From assembly GCF_030253575.1 (NCBI RefSeq), contig NC_080559.1, positions 33,103,501-33,167,500 of the forward strand: 64,000 nt of DNA, given 5' to 3'. The stretch comes from Rhododendron vialii (taxonomy: Eukaryota; Streptophyta; Magnoliopsida; Ericales; Ericaceae). The translations under genes were made by a program, and so were the position numbers. This document shows positions 1 to 16,313 of this stretch, piece after piece. Positions within the stretch are counted from its first letter, which is position 1. Each line of letters opens with the position of its first letter. The notes beneath the pieces are model-generated. The model was given only the letters and a program-made list of their open reading frames with translations, did no database searches and was not told where the DNA came from.

Positions 1-1023
1 TTTCTAATATTTTATCCAAACCAAGTACTATTTAATTTCCTACATAAACAATCATCCCTTGTTAACCAATACTCCATATTATTTTATCTCCCGTTCATAA
101 ATAATACCCTCAATCTTTATCCCGCATCCAAACGAGCCCTAAAGTACTTGTAGAAAAGATAAACTTGGGGATTTTCTATTATTCTCACAGTTTCGTTTTT
201 ATTATGCTCTGATGAATTCCCCAATTCTTCTATTTCTTCATGTTGGATCTTTGATTTGTGGAGGGGAAAAAAACAAGATAAGGATTGCTCTCCACAAATC
301 TATTCTATTTCTCTTATGATTTAAACTTTTGCAAGTTGCAACAAATTACCTACTTGAATTGTGAATCCAAACATCCAAGGTGATATCAATCTAACCTACC
401 CATTCCAAGTCCAACCCAGGGAAGCATACAGGCCTAATTATCTCATCCTGTTCAGTCCAGTCTGACAGTCCTCTTAGTGATTCCCAGGAAAGGACAGGAT
501 GTGGGGAAGTCGGGTGAAAGCTCCAGTCGACAGGCGGGCTAAATTCAACAGAATGCTTGATCTTGTAAAACTCGTCCAATCTGCCCTCTGCTATGCATGT
601 GTGGTAAACCTTGAAAATTTTCACCACTAAACGTTTATCCACGGAGAACATAGACGGGTAAATATGTCATTTCAGATTCATCACAGAGCTCACGTCCATC
701 CTAATGGAAAATATATGCAACTGGCCAACTGCCCTGAATCCGAAGAGTAATGCCGCTTAATGCTCAGTTATCATTTTTGTCCGCGCACACCATATTCAAA
801 CCACAAGTTAGCTGTCTCTTCTTCTTTTTTTGTCAAAAAAGTTGGATGTCTCAGAGACTTCTCAGTAGTACAGTAGATGGAAGGTAAACAAAACGTAAAT
901 GTACAATTTACACAACCAAACGGGACATCAATAAATTGAGCCGTCTCCAAAAATGTTCTCTATCGGTCTCTGTTACATAAGTAGATTTTACAGGAGCAAT
1001 GTGAGCTTTTTCCCAATAAACGA

Positions 1024-1080
<57 letters not shown>

Positions 1081-1114
1081 CAATTGAAAACTAAAAAAGG
1101 TCAAGAAAGAGGAA
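1..1114. other. intergenic region 3' of PLSP1
   Basis: No gene is supported here. The stretch is AT-rich and includes the likely 3' UTR of the minus-strand PLSP1 gene next to 1115. An ATG-to-stop frame of 86 codons exists on the minus strand at 391-651, but I recognise no family, see no convincing splice acceptor and cannot tell it from chance. Its right part holds a long GA tract. Confidence 0.5.
1029..1077. repeat. (GA)n microsatellite
   Basis: About 24 uninterrupted GA dinucleotides lie just downstream of the PLSP1 stop codon, probably within or beside its 3' UTR. Confidence 0.95.
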
Positions 1115-4725
<3,611 letters not shown>

Positions 4726-4869
4726 CCTCAACTCTTTCCTTCAGCGTTTTCCAGGGAAGTGTGAGGGACACAGACTACAGAGAGAAAAGGGGGAAACGAA
4801 ATGGTGTGGCGCGAGACTTGTTAATATACCTATGCCATGACTCCATGAGAGTTAATTGGAAGAAACCTG

Positions 4870-5010
4870 GCCGCAAACCTTAACGTTATAGCCGTAAACT
4901 TTAATGCTATAACCGCAAACTTTTAACATTATGGCAGCAAAGTTTTTCGTTCTGGCTGCAAAGTTTTAACATCATGGTCGCAAAGTTTTAACTTCATGGC
5001 TGTAAAACGA
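4870..5010. repeat. 22-bp tandem repeat array
   Basis: About six to seven diverged copies of a 21-22-bp unit resembling CCGCAAAGTTTTAACATTATGG stepped across the promoter between PLSP1 and the PMP22-like gene. Copies drift at CCGC, CAGC, CTGC and TCGC. The word TGGCCGCAAA also occurs in the minisatellites at 44190 and 53892, so a shared origin is possible but not shown. Confidence 0.8.
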
Positions 5011-5429
5011 GGTATTAAAATTAATACTCCATCCGTCCGTGAATGAATGTCCGGTGTGCAAATCCTAAACTTTTAAAAAGATGCATATCAATTTTTTTTA
5101 ACAAATCAATAGATATCAATAAATTTTTTTAAGTTGTGATTTTTTTTGAATTTTAATAAAAAATACATGTTTTTAAAGGTCAAAATTTGGGCGTCAGTAT
5201 TTAAAAACGAAGTACATTTTTCCAAATAATAAAATTCAAACTTTTTACTCTAGTTATTACATAATAAAATTATTTTCCAAGTTCTCGTTCAACAATATTG
5301 AAATGAAAACAATTTTTTATGTGTCAAACATGCGTTACGTGTCTTGAAAAGTGTTAATATCCGAAATTGTGTTTTTTTATTCTTCTTGCCCTATTATCAA
5401 CACAATACTCCGTGAATTGCATTACCGTT

Positions 5430-5431
<2 letters not shown>

Positions 5432-5510
<79 letters not shown>
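5432..5510. repeat. (TA)n(CT)n compound microsatellite
   Basis: About 25 TA units run straight into about 14 CT units, upstream of the PMP22-like start codon. Confidence 0.95.
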
Positions 5511-5514
<4 letters not shown>

Positions 5515-5698
5515 GTTTTCTTCTCTCTTTCTTGTACTATTTCTTTTCCCTCTAGCAAACAAAGCCTGCGTGCGGACATTCTTCATGTTATTTTCTCTGA
5601 TTACAAAACGATTAAAACCGCCGCTTCTCTTTCTTTCTCTCAAAATTCTTTCTTGCATATCGACCGAAAATTGGTGAGGAACATAGGAATCTGTTTAA

Positions 5699-8682
5699 AT
5701 GATGCTGAGCCTGTGGAATTGGTATCAGAATTGCTTGTCTGCTCATCCAGTGAAGACCCAAGTCATCAGCTCCGGATTTCTTTGGGGTTTTGGAGATATC
5801 GTTGCCCAATCCATCACTCACTCTCTTTCCCAGAAGAAACTTCCATTGTCTGTGAGTACTGATGAGAACCCTTGCTTTTTAAGACTAAAGGTTTGTTCTT
5901 GTCTGGTTAGCTGTGCTTATCTCAAATCCCCAATACATAGGTAGCCATCTACAGTATACAACTATGTGTGTATGCATGTATGTACGTACGTACGTAACTA
6001 TTTGGGATTGGGAGATGCTGCCAAGCAAGACACTGCCAAGCTCATCCGGACCTTCCAAAAGTGTTTTTAGCGGTCCGGATTAAAAAACGAACTCTTCCGG
6101 GGAAGAGTTTGTTTTCAATCATGACAATTTATAGCCGAGATGGACGGTCCGGATGCGCTTGGCAGGGTCCTCGGTATTGCACTTACCTTGAGCTGGATTC
6201 TGGTCCTATTTAATGGGAGTATTGGAATTTGGACTTACTGAATTTGCATTGTTGTATGGGAGATTCAAAAGGCATTACTCCTGTTAAAATTTGTTATCTT
6301 TTTCTCAGTTGAGCAAGTCTTTGCAATGGTGTGTTGTTGCCCCTAGTTCCTTTGAACATTTCTTCTTTATCTTTACCAGCTTTGACGATTGGGTGACAAC
6401 ACGAAACACATCAAATGGGAAACAAGAACGGAATAAGTAGTGAAGCAAAATCTACTGGGAAATATGGGAATTCATAATGCTTTGCAAAATTGTTTCAGTT
6501 ACCTTTTGGTTGTCCCCAAAGTTATGAGTCGGGCGATCTAGAATAAAGGTATTCACCAATAAGATTAGTAGATTTGTTTGGTTGTATATAGAAATTTACT
6601 AAAACAATAACGACATATCCTATTTTCCGTGAAGATTTGAATTTGTTCAAATATTGGATAACATGCTCTATCAATTCACCCCAAAATTTTTGGGCATTGT
6701 AGCTTGGAACTCAATTGACCCGAGCCTGAATTATTTTCCTCAGACTTGAGGGATGTGTTAAATAACGATATTTTTGTGTTGTTTTGTGACTCTTTGATTA
6801 TAACTATAGAGTTTATGCTCGCCTGTTTCGCTTTCCTATTCATTATGATGTTCTACTGGTTTTTTGGTAGATGCTGCCGCGAGTTCTGCTGGACAAGGAC
6901 TAAGAATTTCATTTCATGAATCAGGTTGAAAATGAGGAGCTCAAGGTTGACTGGAAAAGGGTAGCCATCACGAGTATGTTTGGAGTTGGCTTCGTTGGAC
7001 CAGTTGGCCACTTTTGGTTTGTTATTTCTTGCATTTCATTCGTTTGGATCTTTTACCTCAAACTTTCCTTTTAAGGGTGTAACATGCCTTGTAGCGCTTC
7101 TACGGTTTGCAGAATAATTCATCATTTCCTATAACTTTCTATTTAAACCCATGGTTCGAATGAGTAGTGGCAGAATCTGGCAAGAGTTTAGATCCTTGAG
7201 CTGTAGTTCAGTCAAATGACTTGTTCATGAAGGGTTGCACGTTGCGATGCACAGATCGAATAAGGCCATCATATTGCTTCACAGGATTGGGGTTGATGGA
7301 AGTGTGAACCTACTTTCCAAGGGTTTTTTTTTTTTTTTTCCAGTAGGGGCAGATTTTAGAACTAATCAAACTTAGGACTCCTATGTTCCTCTGGGCCTCT
7401 ACTCCACTTATGAAAGAGTAATTCTGGAAAACAAGAAAATCAGTGGCCAGGGCTTGTTTGCATTACAAGCCTAGTTTTAGTGCATTTTGCTCATTGTGGA
7501 ACTTGACCCCTATCAGCCAGTAAAATTATTTCATTGAATGGAGGCCTGAATTTGATGGTGGATATAAGATTAGTACAAAGGGGAAATTGAAAAGAAATTC
7601 AACAATCATAGGTAAGATTAACATCTGCTTAAACCTTTAGCCGGGCGACATTGAAAAATTCTTGTAAAACTATAGGTAGATGTGTATTAGGTAGACCCTC
7701 CAATTGTTTCCACCCTTGTTCTAGCACAATCCCTTGACAGAAGTTAAAATGGTAAGCTAGTTGTTCCCCAGCCGCCAGGTTTACTATAGAATGGGTGCTA
7801 GGGTGACTTGGGCAGTGAGTATTGCCTTAGCCCCTGAGTGGCAAACTGGTATGTTTTGGATCTGTTTCACTGACTTTGCTAGCTCAAAATCAAGTAAGAT
7901 TGAGAGAATTTCATAACGGATTTCAGTATAGATTTTTGTTTGCAGCTAGTTTATGCTGATAGTACAATAATTGGTTCTACCTAACCTACGCTGTGTTCTA
8001 GACGCTTTAAAAAGTCTAGATTACCAGCTTTGTGATAGTGGCTTTTGGACATAGCAACGCCAATAGTTCTAGGAGCTGGAATATTGGAAGTTCTTGGACC
8101 TCCATTTGAAGCAATAGAACAACCTTTCTGCATTGAGATTGGCAATTATGGATCTTTTATCTTTTCTTATCATGAGCTACGTGTGAAAGTTGCAATGCTT
8201 TTCTGAGGCAACTATTAGAAGAACTGAGACCAGCACATTGACAAGTAATCCTTTTCAATCACTATAGGTATGAAGGTTTGGATCGACTCATGACGCTAAG
8301 ACTTCAACTCCAGCCAAAATCTCTACGGTTTGTCGGTACTAAAGTGGCAATGGATACTCTTATATTCGGTCCCGTCCATTTGCTTGTGTTTTTATCATAC
8401 ATGGGATTTTCCAGTGGCAAAAGTGCTAGCCAAGTTAAGGAAATTGTGAAGAGGGATTTCTTTCCGGCCTTGATTGTGGAGGGCGGTGTATGGCCTTTGG
8501 CTCAGGCTGTGAACTTCCGGTTTGTTCCAGTGAGGTACCAACTTCTCTACGTCAACTTCTTCTGCCTGTTGGATAGCGCATTCTTGTCGTGGATGGAGCA
8601 ACAGAAGGATGCAGCTTGGAAGAAGCAGTGGCTCACTGCCTTTACGCCACCTTCCAAGAAACAAGAACGTCGAGCGAGATAA
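5699..8682 (+). CDS. Mpv17/PMP22 family membrane protein
   Basis: Three exons: 5699-5851, 6925-7016, 8268-8682; 660 nt, 219 aa. The family comprises four-helix proteins of peroxisomal or mitochondrial inner membranes (Mpv17, PMP22, yeast Sym1), thought to form or control small-solute pores. Recognised features are the N-terminal WNWYQNCLSAHPVKTQ helix, WGFGD at about residues 29-33, the GPVGHFWYEGLDR signature across the exon 2/3 junction (the Trp codon is split TG|G), and the C-terminal NFRFVPVRYQLLYVN family motif. It closely resembles what I recall of Arabidopsis At3g24570. Two ATGs lie in tandem at 5699 and 5702, so the protein is 219 or 218 aa. The tail is basic (KKQERRAR). Its organelle cannot be read from the sequence. 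Confidence 0.95.
6022..6182. mobile_element. MITE in PMP22-like intron 1
   Basis: About 160 bp with imperfect terminal inverted repeats. The left end reads CTGCCAAGCTCATCCGGACC; the right end is its near complement, GGTCCGGATGCGCTTGGCAG. A second inner hairpin (AACTCTTCC/GGGAAGAGTT) lies at the centre. There is no coding capacity. Boundaries are approximate and no clear target duplication was identified, so the superfamily is unassigned. Confidence 0.7.
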
Positions 8683-10313
8683 CATTGTTTTCTGTCATAT
8701 ACTTCCTCCTCGTCACTGATCTGAACATTTAATTTCTGATGAAGTTAGATTGCATAGACCTTCATATCTTGAAACTATATTTTCTTCTAATGAAATTGAG
8801 GGTGCAAGTCCTAGACTTGTGCAAGGCACGATCTTGTGTCTGTGGATGAAGTTCTGCTACAAGTGGAGGAATAGTCTCACATACATGTGGGACCAACACA
8901 TAGTAGTGTGTGTAGAGTTCCCATGTATGTGAGAGGTTGTGTAAGTTGTTGTATTTAAATTGTTGTATGAGTATTAATTTTGCGTGAGGTTTTTCCGCCC
9001 AAAATAAGCCTTGCATATCCATAGAAAAATTTGATGTTCTTTCCAAGAGGGGAACAACAAGATTCTGCGGGTTTTATCCGGTTAAAAGTTAGAATCTTTG
9101 CCAATTTATGGGTACAAGTTTACTTGTTCTTTATGACCGGAGGATTAGAGTTTACGACACAAGTCTTCGGTAGAATCCTTGCGCTCTTTTTCTCAATTCT
9201 TATTCTGTGCTTGTCTTCTTAATTCTCGCCTTCACAAATTTAACAGTTTGAGATACTCTTGCAAGACGTTTTTATTTTCGCAGAAGCTCATTATGTGATT
9301 TATTTTCTTTGGAAGAAACGTAAAATTTCTCTTGATTGGTTTCTCTTCCCTCCCGCCGTGACAAAGCCACAAGGTGCTCAGTGGGGCCATGCATGCGCCT
9401 CCACTGCAATTTTCAATAATTTTATTTTTATCCCAAATTATAAATGCCATCATAATTTGTATTAAAAAATTATATACAATTTTTTCTCTTATAACACTTC
9501 CCTCCTTAGTATCTTTACCAAGTTTTCAAAAAAGTAGTTTTTTTACGTACTTGTTTTCCATAAAGGCTCGTTATATATGTGTGTGTATTATAGCAAATTT
9601 TATGTCTTAAGTTCATTTCTTTCATGTTATGGTTGTTTACTACAAATAAAAGATAGAAAATTTTAAAACTATGTTTAATGGTGTTCCCATCGACCTGAAT
9701 TTCTGGTTACGCCACTGCCTTCCCGTACCTATTTTTTTAAACTATCGAAAGGCGAGAAAAAAGTTTCAATGCAACGGTTATTTGTAACATTCTCTCAAAT
9801 AATGTATGCCGACAATATGTGGGTCCTACCTCGCCCATGTGAGAAAGACGTTACACAACCGTCACAACTCAAAAATTATTTTTTAAGAAGACAATTTCAA
9901 ACTCAAAAATTATGGTCTTATTGAAATTTAAAAATATGCAATATGAATTTTGTTTGGAAGATCTCGATGAGATCTTTTATACGATGCAAAAAAATTTAAA
10001 AAATTATTTTTCATTTACTTTATTTTTAAGTTTGACAATGTGAAATAAGCTGCTTATTTTTTTAAGAAGGTTTTTGGGACGGAGCCTAACAATTTTCTCG
10101 CCGAAATGACCCAAATGACCCTCCACGTACCCTTTTTTATTTTTATTTTATTTTAACGGACCCTCCCCGTACCTAATACGAATACTTTCGTCAACCCAAA
10201 ATCCAGAAAAACACCACCACCGGTCCACCACCGTCACAACTCTCTCTCTCTACAAGGTTACGTCTCTCTCCTCCGATGTGGGGACTTTCGCGCCAAACCG
10301 ATCAACTCTCACC
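8683..10313. other. intergenic region PMP22-like to S1P
   Basis: About 1.6 kb between two genes in the same direction. It holds the 3' end of the PMP22-like transcript unit and the S1P promoter. It is AT-rich, with a CT-rich patch (10240-10275) just before the S1P ATG that fits a 5' UTR. I found no further gene or clear transposon. Confidence 0.6.
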
Positions 10314-13300
10314 ATGACGCCTCCTCGCCTCCCGAAACTCACTCTCTCTCTCCTCGCCCTCCTCGTCTCCATCTATCTCCTCCGTTTCAAACCCCCGCCC
10401 CTAAACCGAACCCTAGAAAGATCCGAGCCCCACGTCACTCCCACGAACACTCCCACGAACTACATCGTTCGATTTCGCGACTACAGGAGAGCCGAAAACC
10501 ACAGGAACTACCTCGAACGGAGCGTGAAATCCCGCGGATGGAAATGGATCGAGCGCCGAAACGACGCCGTAACCAAGTTCCCGACGGATTTCGGGCTGGT
10601 GGCGGTCGAGGACGCAGCTAGGGTTTCGGTGATCGAGGAGTTGGAGGGGTTGGAGCTGGTCAAGGATGTTAATCCCGATCGCAGCTACCAAAGGAGCTTG
10701 CTTGGGGAGGAAAAAATGGGGAAAGTCGGGGCCTTTGTGGACGGGAAGAAGCGGCCGGGGAAGATTTTTACGGCCATGTCATTCGGCGAAGGCGAAAACG
10801 ACGCTGTGCCTGCTGCTGCTAGTAATTTGAGCAGTAGCTGGAAACGCCAGCTCCTGATGCAGGTGGTTTGTTAATAGTCGTTGAGAGTTGCTATTTTTTT
10901 TCTTTTTCTTTTCATTGTTTTTGTTGTTCTTTTGGTAATGCAAGGTGTCCCGGGCCAGCTTGCGCGCACCTGAGACTACAACCCCTCCCACAACCGTTTC
11001 ACACGCTTACGCGTGGGGTGAGAGTTGCCAGGTGAGGTGGCCCGAGAGTTGCTGGCAAGGGGAGTCGAACATGAGACGAAGGAGCAAACTTCTATGTACT
11101 AGGCCAAGACCACTTGGCCAACCCCTGGGGTTTTTATTTGATTGTTTTGTTTGGTGTCACGTTAATGAGTGTGGTTTTGTTCCATATGTACTGTGCTTGG
11201 CTTCTGAGAAAGCTGGGTCAGAGAAAGGTTAAGGTAAACCTTGATGAGTCCAGTTTTACATTTTTCGTTAATGTTCTGTTTCCGAAGAACTAAAGAAATT
11301 GGAGCTTGCATTAGTCATATAGTTCAAGCAATCTGAATTGAGTGAGTTTGTTGCCGTTGTGTTCCGGAGAATTAGTGTTACTAACTTACTGTAGATCTTC
11401 TAGCTCTGAAGCTTTGATTAACGCCAGGGAATCTGCATTTTTTTCTTTTCTCTTGGTATATGTGGTGTGATGTTGATGGTGTTGATGACTTCATTGCAGA
11501 AATCTCAAGTTACGTCATTGTTTGGGGCAGATGTGCTTTGGTCGAAAGGGTATACTGGTGCGAAAGTCAAAATGGCCATATTTGATACTGGGATTCGAGC
11601 AAATCACCCACATTTTCGGAATATCAAGGTATCCGTTCGGCTAGATATTGGATATGTGCTTGTCACTTACAATGGGTATTTGGTTTTCGTATCCTAGTTA
11701 TGGTTGTTTTAGCTACTAACCCTTACTGAATAGAAGACGTTGCTAAGACACTTTTTACTGGATAGACTTGTCTGCATCTGGTTTAAAGCTATTGGACAAC
11801 AATTAACCGAGATGGACCTTTTAGTTTGGGTTGATATCCTATCGAATCATGTCTCAGGAGCGGACAAACTGGACCAATGAGGATACCTTAAATGACAATC
11901 TCGGGCATGGAACATTTGTTGCTGGCGTTATTGCTGGTGAAGATTCAGAGTGTCTTGGTTTTGCACCAGACACTGAGATTTATGCATTTCGTGTCTTTAC
12001 TGATGCACAGGTAATGTATATTGCATTTCCAAGCGTTGTATTCGCGTAGATGCCATTTACTTCCTTCATATGTCAGTAAAGATGTTTCAGTGCTTTGTTC
12101 ACTTCGAAAAATTAGTGTAGTAAGCATTATTCTTCTCTCATTTGCTCCATTTATGAGGAAGCACAAGTTGGTAGCTTTTGCCAAATTTAGTTTCAGCACC
12201 ATTCCCTTTCACATATCTTTTTTCTTGAATCTGGATGTGATGCTGTTGGTGTTGTGAGGAAGTTTATCAGATGGCATCTTGAGGGTAACATCTCTAGAAG
12301 GGCGACTTTAAGCTTTCATCTCTGGTAATCTGAAATTTAGTGGCTTTTTAACTAACGAAAATGACCTGGACGTCAGAATATGAGTTTCCTCTGCAACGAA
12401 TGAGAAGAACCTGAAATTCCAAATAAAATATGACTTTTCAGATTATACCAAATGTATGTTCCAATAAGCTGAGTTGGTGTGCAAACTAAATAGCATCCTG
12501 CCAAGAAGGAAGGGTAGGAGACTAGGAGTTAAATGATGAGAATTTTGTATTCAATCTGTTAACTATGATGTATTTACTCCAATTTTGTAGTTCACACAAT
12601 CTAGTCTGGGCAAGATTATGAAAAGCTTGTGTTCAGCTTATTGCAGGTATCATACACTTCATGGTTCCTTGATGCCTTCAATTATGCAATTGCGACAAAT
12701 ATGGATGTGCTAAACTTAAGTATAGGTGGACCTGATTACTTGGATCTCCCTTTTGTGGAGAAGGTAAGACTTCCCTTGGCCTTGTGATGAAGTTTATTTG
12801 ATTCTCAAGTCTCTAATTGTGGATGTTGTAAACCTCTAATTTTTGTTATGTTAATTCAGTATCTTATACATGTTTGCACTGTGTGCTTGTTTGCTGCACG
12901 GTTGGTATACTCAGTGCTTGAGGTGGTGATCTAGAATTGGGTGTTGTCTCTTGCCTTGGAATAATGTAGGCATTTGGAGATCTTTAATATGCACACGATG
13001 CCTCATGCTTTGCAGACACCCACTTGGTTACATGGAATGACGTTAACCATAATACTCTGTTCTGCAATTTCCACCAGGTCTGGGAACTGACAGCAAATAA
13101 TATTATCATGGTTTCGGCAATTGGAAATGATGGACCACTTTATGGTACTCTAAACAATCCAGCAGATCAAAGTGATGTTATTGGTGTTGGTGGTATTGAC
13201 TACAATGATCACATAGCGTCGTTCTCCTCGCGTGGCATGAGTACTTGGGAGATCCCTCATGGGTAGTGTGTTTGAATTCCTTTCACCAATTGGTTATCCT

Positions 13301-16300
13301 CGTCTTACTATTTGCCAGTTTAATTTCGGGTGGTTTGCTTTTGGTTGTTAATGGTTGTTAAAGATGAAGACATAGGAACAAATGCATGATAACAAGAACA
13401 GGGAATTGTATAAGTTTCACGCGGTTATGCTGATAAAATGCCATTTGTAACAACAAAAGCTTGCCTTTGCAGTTATGGACGTGTGAAGCCAGATGTTGTT
13501 GCATATGGTCGGGAAATTATGGGACCAAAGATCAGTACTGGTTGCAAAAGTTTATCAGGCACTAGCGTGGCAAGTCCTGTTGTTGCTGGGGTAGTATGCC
13601 TTCTTGTTAGTGTCATTCCTGAAGGCAACCGAAAAGCCATTTTAAACCCAGCAAGCATGAAGCAAGCGCTGGTTGAGGGTGCTGCAAAGCTTTCTGGTCC
13701 CAATATGTATGAGCAGGGTGCTGGCAGGGTTGATCTGTGAGTTCTTCAAGTAACCAGGCACTTAATTTTATCTTCAGTCCTTTTTGAAATTTGAATTTGT
13801 TGTTGATATCTTAATTATGAGTTGATATTGTTTCCTTGTTAATTTTGTCATTCTATTTCCAGTGGTTGATTTCCGTTCTAAGTTGTTACTTTCTGTCAGG
13901 CTAGAATCATATGAAATCTTGAAGAGCTACCAACCTCGAGCAACCATCTTTCCAAGTATTCTTGATTATACTGATTGTCCTTACTCCTGGCCCTTTTGCC
14001 GTCAACCAGTTTATGCTGGTGCAATGCCTGTTATTTTTAATGTCACCATTCTGAATGGGATGGGTGTAATTGGCTATGTTGACAGCCCACCAACATGGCA
14101 TCCTTCAGATGAGGAGGGCAATCTTCTGAGCATTCACTTTACTTATTCAGATGTCATTTGGCCATGGACGGGGTATCTAGCGCTGCACATGCAAATCAAA
14201 GAAGAAGGAGCTCAGTTTTCTGGAGTAATTGAAGGCAATGTAACTCTGAGTGTGTACAGCCCTCCATCCCAAGGAGAGAAGAGCCGTCGAACTAGTACCT
14301 GCGTGCTTCACTTGAAATTGAAAGTGGTTCCAACGCCTCCCAGATCAAACCGGGTTCTGTGGGATCAATTTCACAGTATAAAATACCCACCTGGTTACAT
14401 TCCCAGAGACTCATTGGATGTGCGCAATGACATTCTTGACTGGCATGGGGATCATTTACATACAAATTTTCACATAATGTTCAACATGTTAAGAGATGCT
14501 GGATACTATGTTGAGACCCTTGGTTCACCTTTTACATGTTTTGATGCCCAACAGTATGGGACACTCCTGCTAGTGGATCTTGAAGAGGAGTACTTTGATG
14601 AAGAGATTAAAAAGCTGAGGGATGACGTCATTAGCACCGGACTAGGTTTGGCTGTGTTTTCTGAGTGGTATAATTTGGATACAATGGTGAAGATGAGGTT
14701 TTTTGATGATAACACAAGGAGCTGGTGGACCCCGATCACTGGAGGTTCGAATGTTCCCGCATTGAATGATCTATTGGCCCCATTTGGGATTGCATTCGGA
14801 GATAAGATATTGAATGGTGATTTTTCTATTGACGGTGAGCAGAGCCGATATGCGTCTGGAACTGATATCGTGAAGTTTCCTAGTGGTGGGTACGTTCATA
14901 GCTTCCCTTTCATGGATAGCTCAGAGAGTGGAGCTACTCAGAACACGCTAAGCTCTGGCATGGCCAAGGTGAGCCAATGAGTCCACCACTTCTCTTTGCT
15001 TTCTCCACAATGAAAACAATAATAAGCTGAATAAAACCTGATTTGATGGTAATGGTTTATCTTTTGATCCTTTTATTACTGACCTTTGAAAAGACATATT
15101 ATCACTTCAGTACTTCATTAGCTAATATCGACGTATAGTTTATTTCGTTTTTAGAGTTGCAAAATGCTCTCAACAATGTTTGTAATAGGGTTTGAACTGT
15201 GAATAAACAAGGGTGAATCCCAGGCATACGTGAGTTGCTCCAAATGTTACATATGGTTTGTACTTGTTCAAGTACAATTCACTTTCCCGAGGACAAGTAC
15301 AATCCATCCAACAATATGATCATTCTTTTTTGATGTACTGTGAACTATAGTTTTGAAGGTGTGCATCAATATTTGCAGGCGGACTCCCCTATTCTTGGTC
15401 TTCTGGCAGTGGGTGGGGGTCGAATTGCAGTGTATGGGGACTCCAACTGTCTGGACAGCAGCCATATGGTTACTCATTGTTACTGGCTTCTGAAGAAAAT
15501 ATTGGATTTCACAAGTAAGAACATTAGAGATCCTGTGCTCTTCTCAGATTCAGTCAGAACTGACAAACCCTTGTACATAGAAGACCATCAATTACCTTCC
15601 CGCAGAACTGATGTGAATTTTTCTACTTATTCTGCGGTTGTCGGAAAGGAATTGATCTGTAGAAGTGACTCCAGGTTTGAAGTATGGGGAACTAAGGGCT
15701 ATGGTTTACAGGTCAGGGGAAGAAATCGCAGATTGCCAGGCTATCTAGCTATTGACAATGAAAGAGGTTTGAATTCTGCTACAGAGAATTCCAATACAAA
15801 GAGGTCCAAGTCATTGGAGAAGAGCAAGGACGAGTCTCTGGGAAACAAGTACTTGAGTTTACTCTACAGAGACGACGTAAGAAATAGATTTTTGTGGTAT
15901 TGATTCTATTTCTATGCATGATTTTTTAAGTACAACTAATTATTTCAGAGTATCGAGGCTGAAATTATTCCCACTCTTGCAGCTTGATTTGCCCCTGGTA
16001 GTTGCTAGTCCTTGGCTTGTACCTGCTATTGTCACCATTTCTGGTTAGTTGAAGCTCATTTGTAGTTTCACGGAAAGCTGTGTTTGGGCTGAGAAAAAGA
16101 AGCCACACCTTTTCCCTCTGCTTTTCTTTTTCACCTACAAATCACTTCATAAATCCAGGATCCAAACACAGCTGAAACGTTGAATTGTGTTAATATGATG
16201 GGTTGTTTTGCTGTTTCTCAGGCCTCTTACTTTTATTGAGCTTTTGGCGGATTCGGCAGAAGCGGCGGCGGCGGAGGAAAGGATCTGGCTCCAGTCGTTT

Positions 16301-16313
16301 TGCCAATTTATAG
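10314..16313 (+). CDS. S1P: site-1 protease (subtilase SBT6.1), Golgi membrane serine protease
   Basis: Ten exons: 10314-10862, 11500-11628, 11858-12010, 12647-12763, 13078-13262, 13473-13736, 13900-14968, 15379-15876, 15983-16043, 16222-16313; 3117 nt, 1038 aa, with phases agreeing throughout. S1P is a Golgi type I membrane subtilase (S8, pyrolysin-like). In plants it cuts bZIP17/bZIP28 during ER and salt stress and processes RALF23 and pectin methylesterase precursors. A signal anchor lies at about residues 8-26. The catalytic triad is D212 (AIFDTGI), H243 ([10 protein letters not shown]) and S409 ([10 protein letters not shown]), with N333 as the oxyanion Asn. A C-terminal membrane helix at about 998-1018 is followed by a very basic tail (RQKRRRRRK). 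The ATG at 10314 is the first in frame; frame-open sequence upstream begins at a GTG, not an ATG. Length and order match Arabidopsis S1P as I recall it. Confidence 0.97.
10944..11131 (-). mobile_element. tRNA-derived SINE in S1P intron 1
   Basis: Read on the minus strand it starts near CCAGGGGTTGGCCAAGTGG, which carries a Pol III A-box-like TGGCCAAGTGG. It has a B-box-like GTTCGACTCC and ends with GCGCGCAAGCTGGCCCGG, an ending I recall from widespread plant tRNA-derived SINEs of the Au-like type. It lies antisense in the first S1P intron. Family assignment is from memory, and the limits are approximate to about 10 bp. Confidence 0.7.

Larger units (their letters stand above)
4726..5698. promoter_or_regulatory. 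shared divergent promoter region of PLSP1 and PMP22-like gene
   Basis: 973 bp separate the two start codons, which face away from each other, so both promoters must lie here. It contains a 22-bp tandem repeat array (4870-5010), what looks like the left end of a Stowaway-type MITE at 5027-5060 (TA followed by CTCCATCCGTCC, with no matching right end seen) and a TA/CT tract at 5432-5510. The CT-rich tract about 190-265 bp before the PMP22 ATG resembles a plant pyrimidine patch or 5' UTR. Confidence 0.6.

Noticed and set aside
391-651. 86-codon ATG-initiated frame on the minus strand
   Set aside because: No family signature, no supporting splice site and no conserved neighbour; consistent with chance in a low-information region.
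5023-5290. A complete Stowaway element upstream of the PMP22-like gene
   Set aside because: Only the left terminus (CTCCATCCGTCC) is visible; no inverted partner found, so only an end fragment is mentioned.
9780-10080. Possible MITE before S1P (repeated CTCAAAAATTAT words)
   Set aside because: CTCAAAAATTAT occurs twice as a direct repeat, but no inverted ends could be matched.
10278-10313. Longer S1P start 12 codons upstream
   Set aside because: The upstream codon is GTG; the first ATG in frame is at 10314 and gives the usual length.
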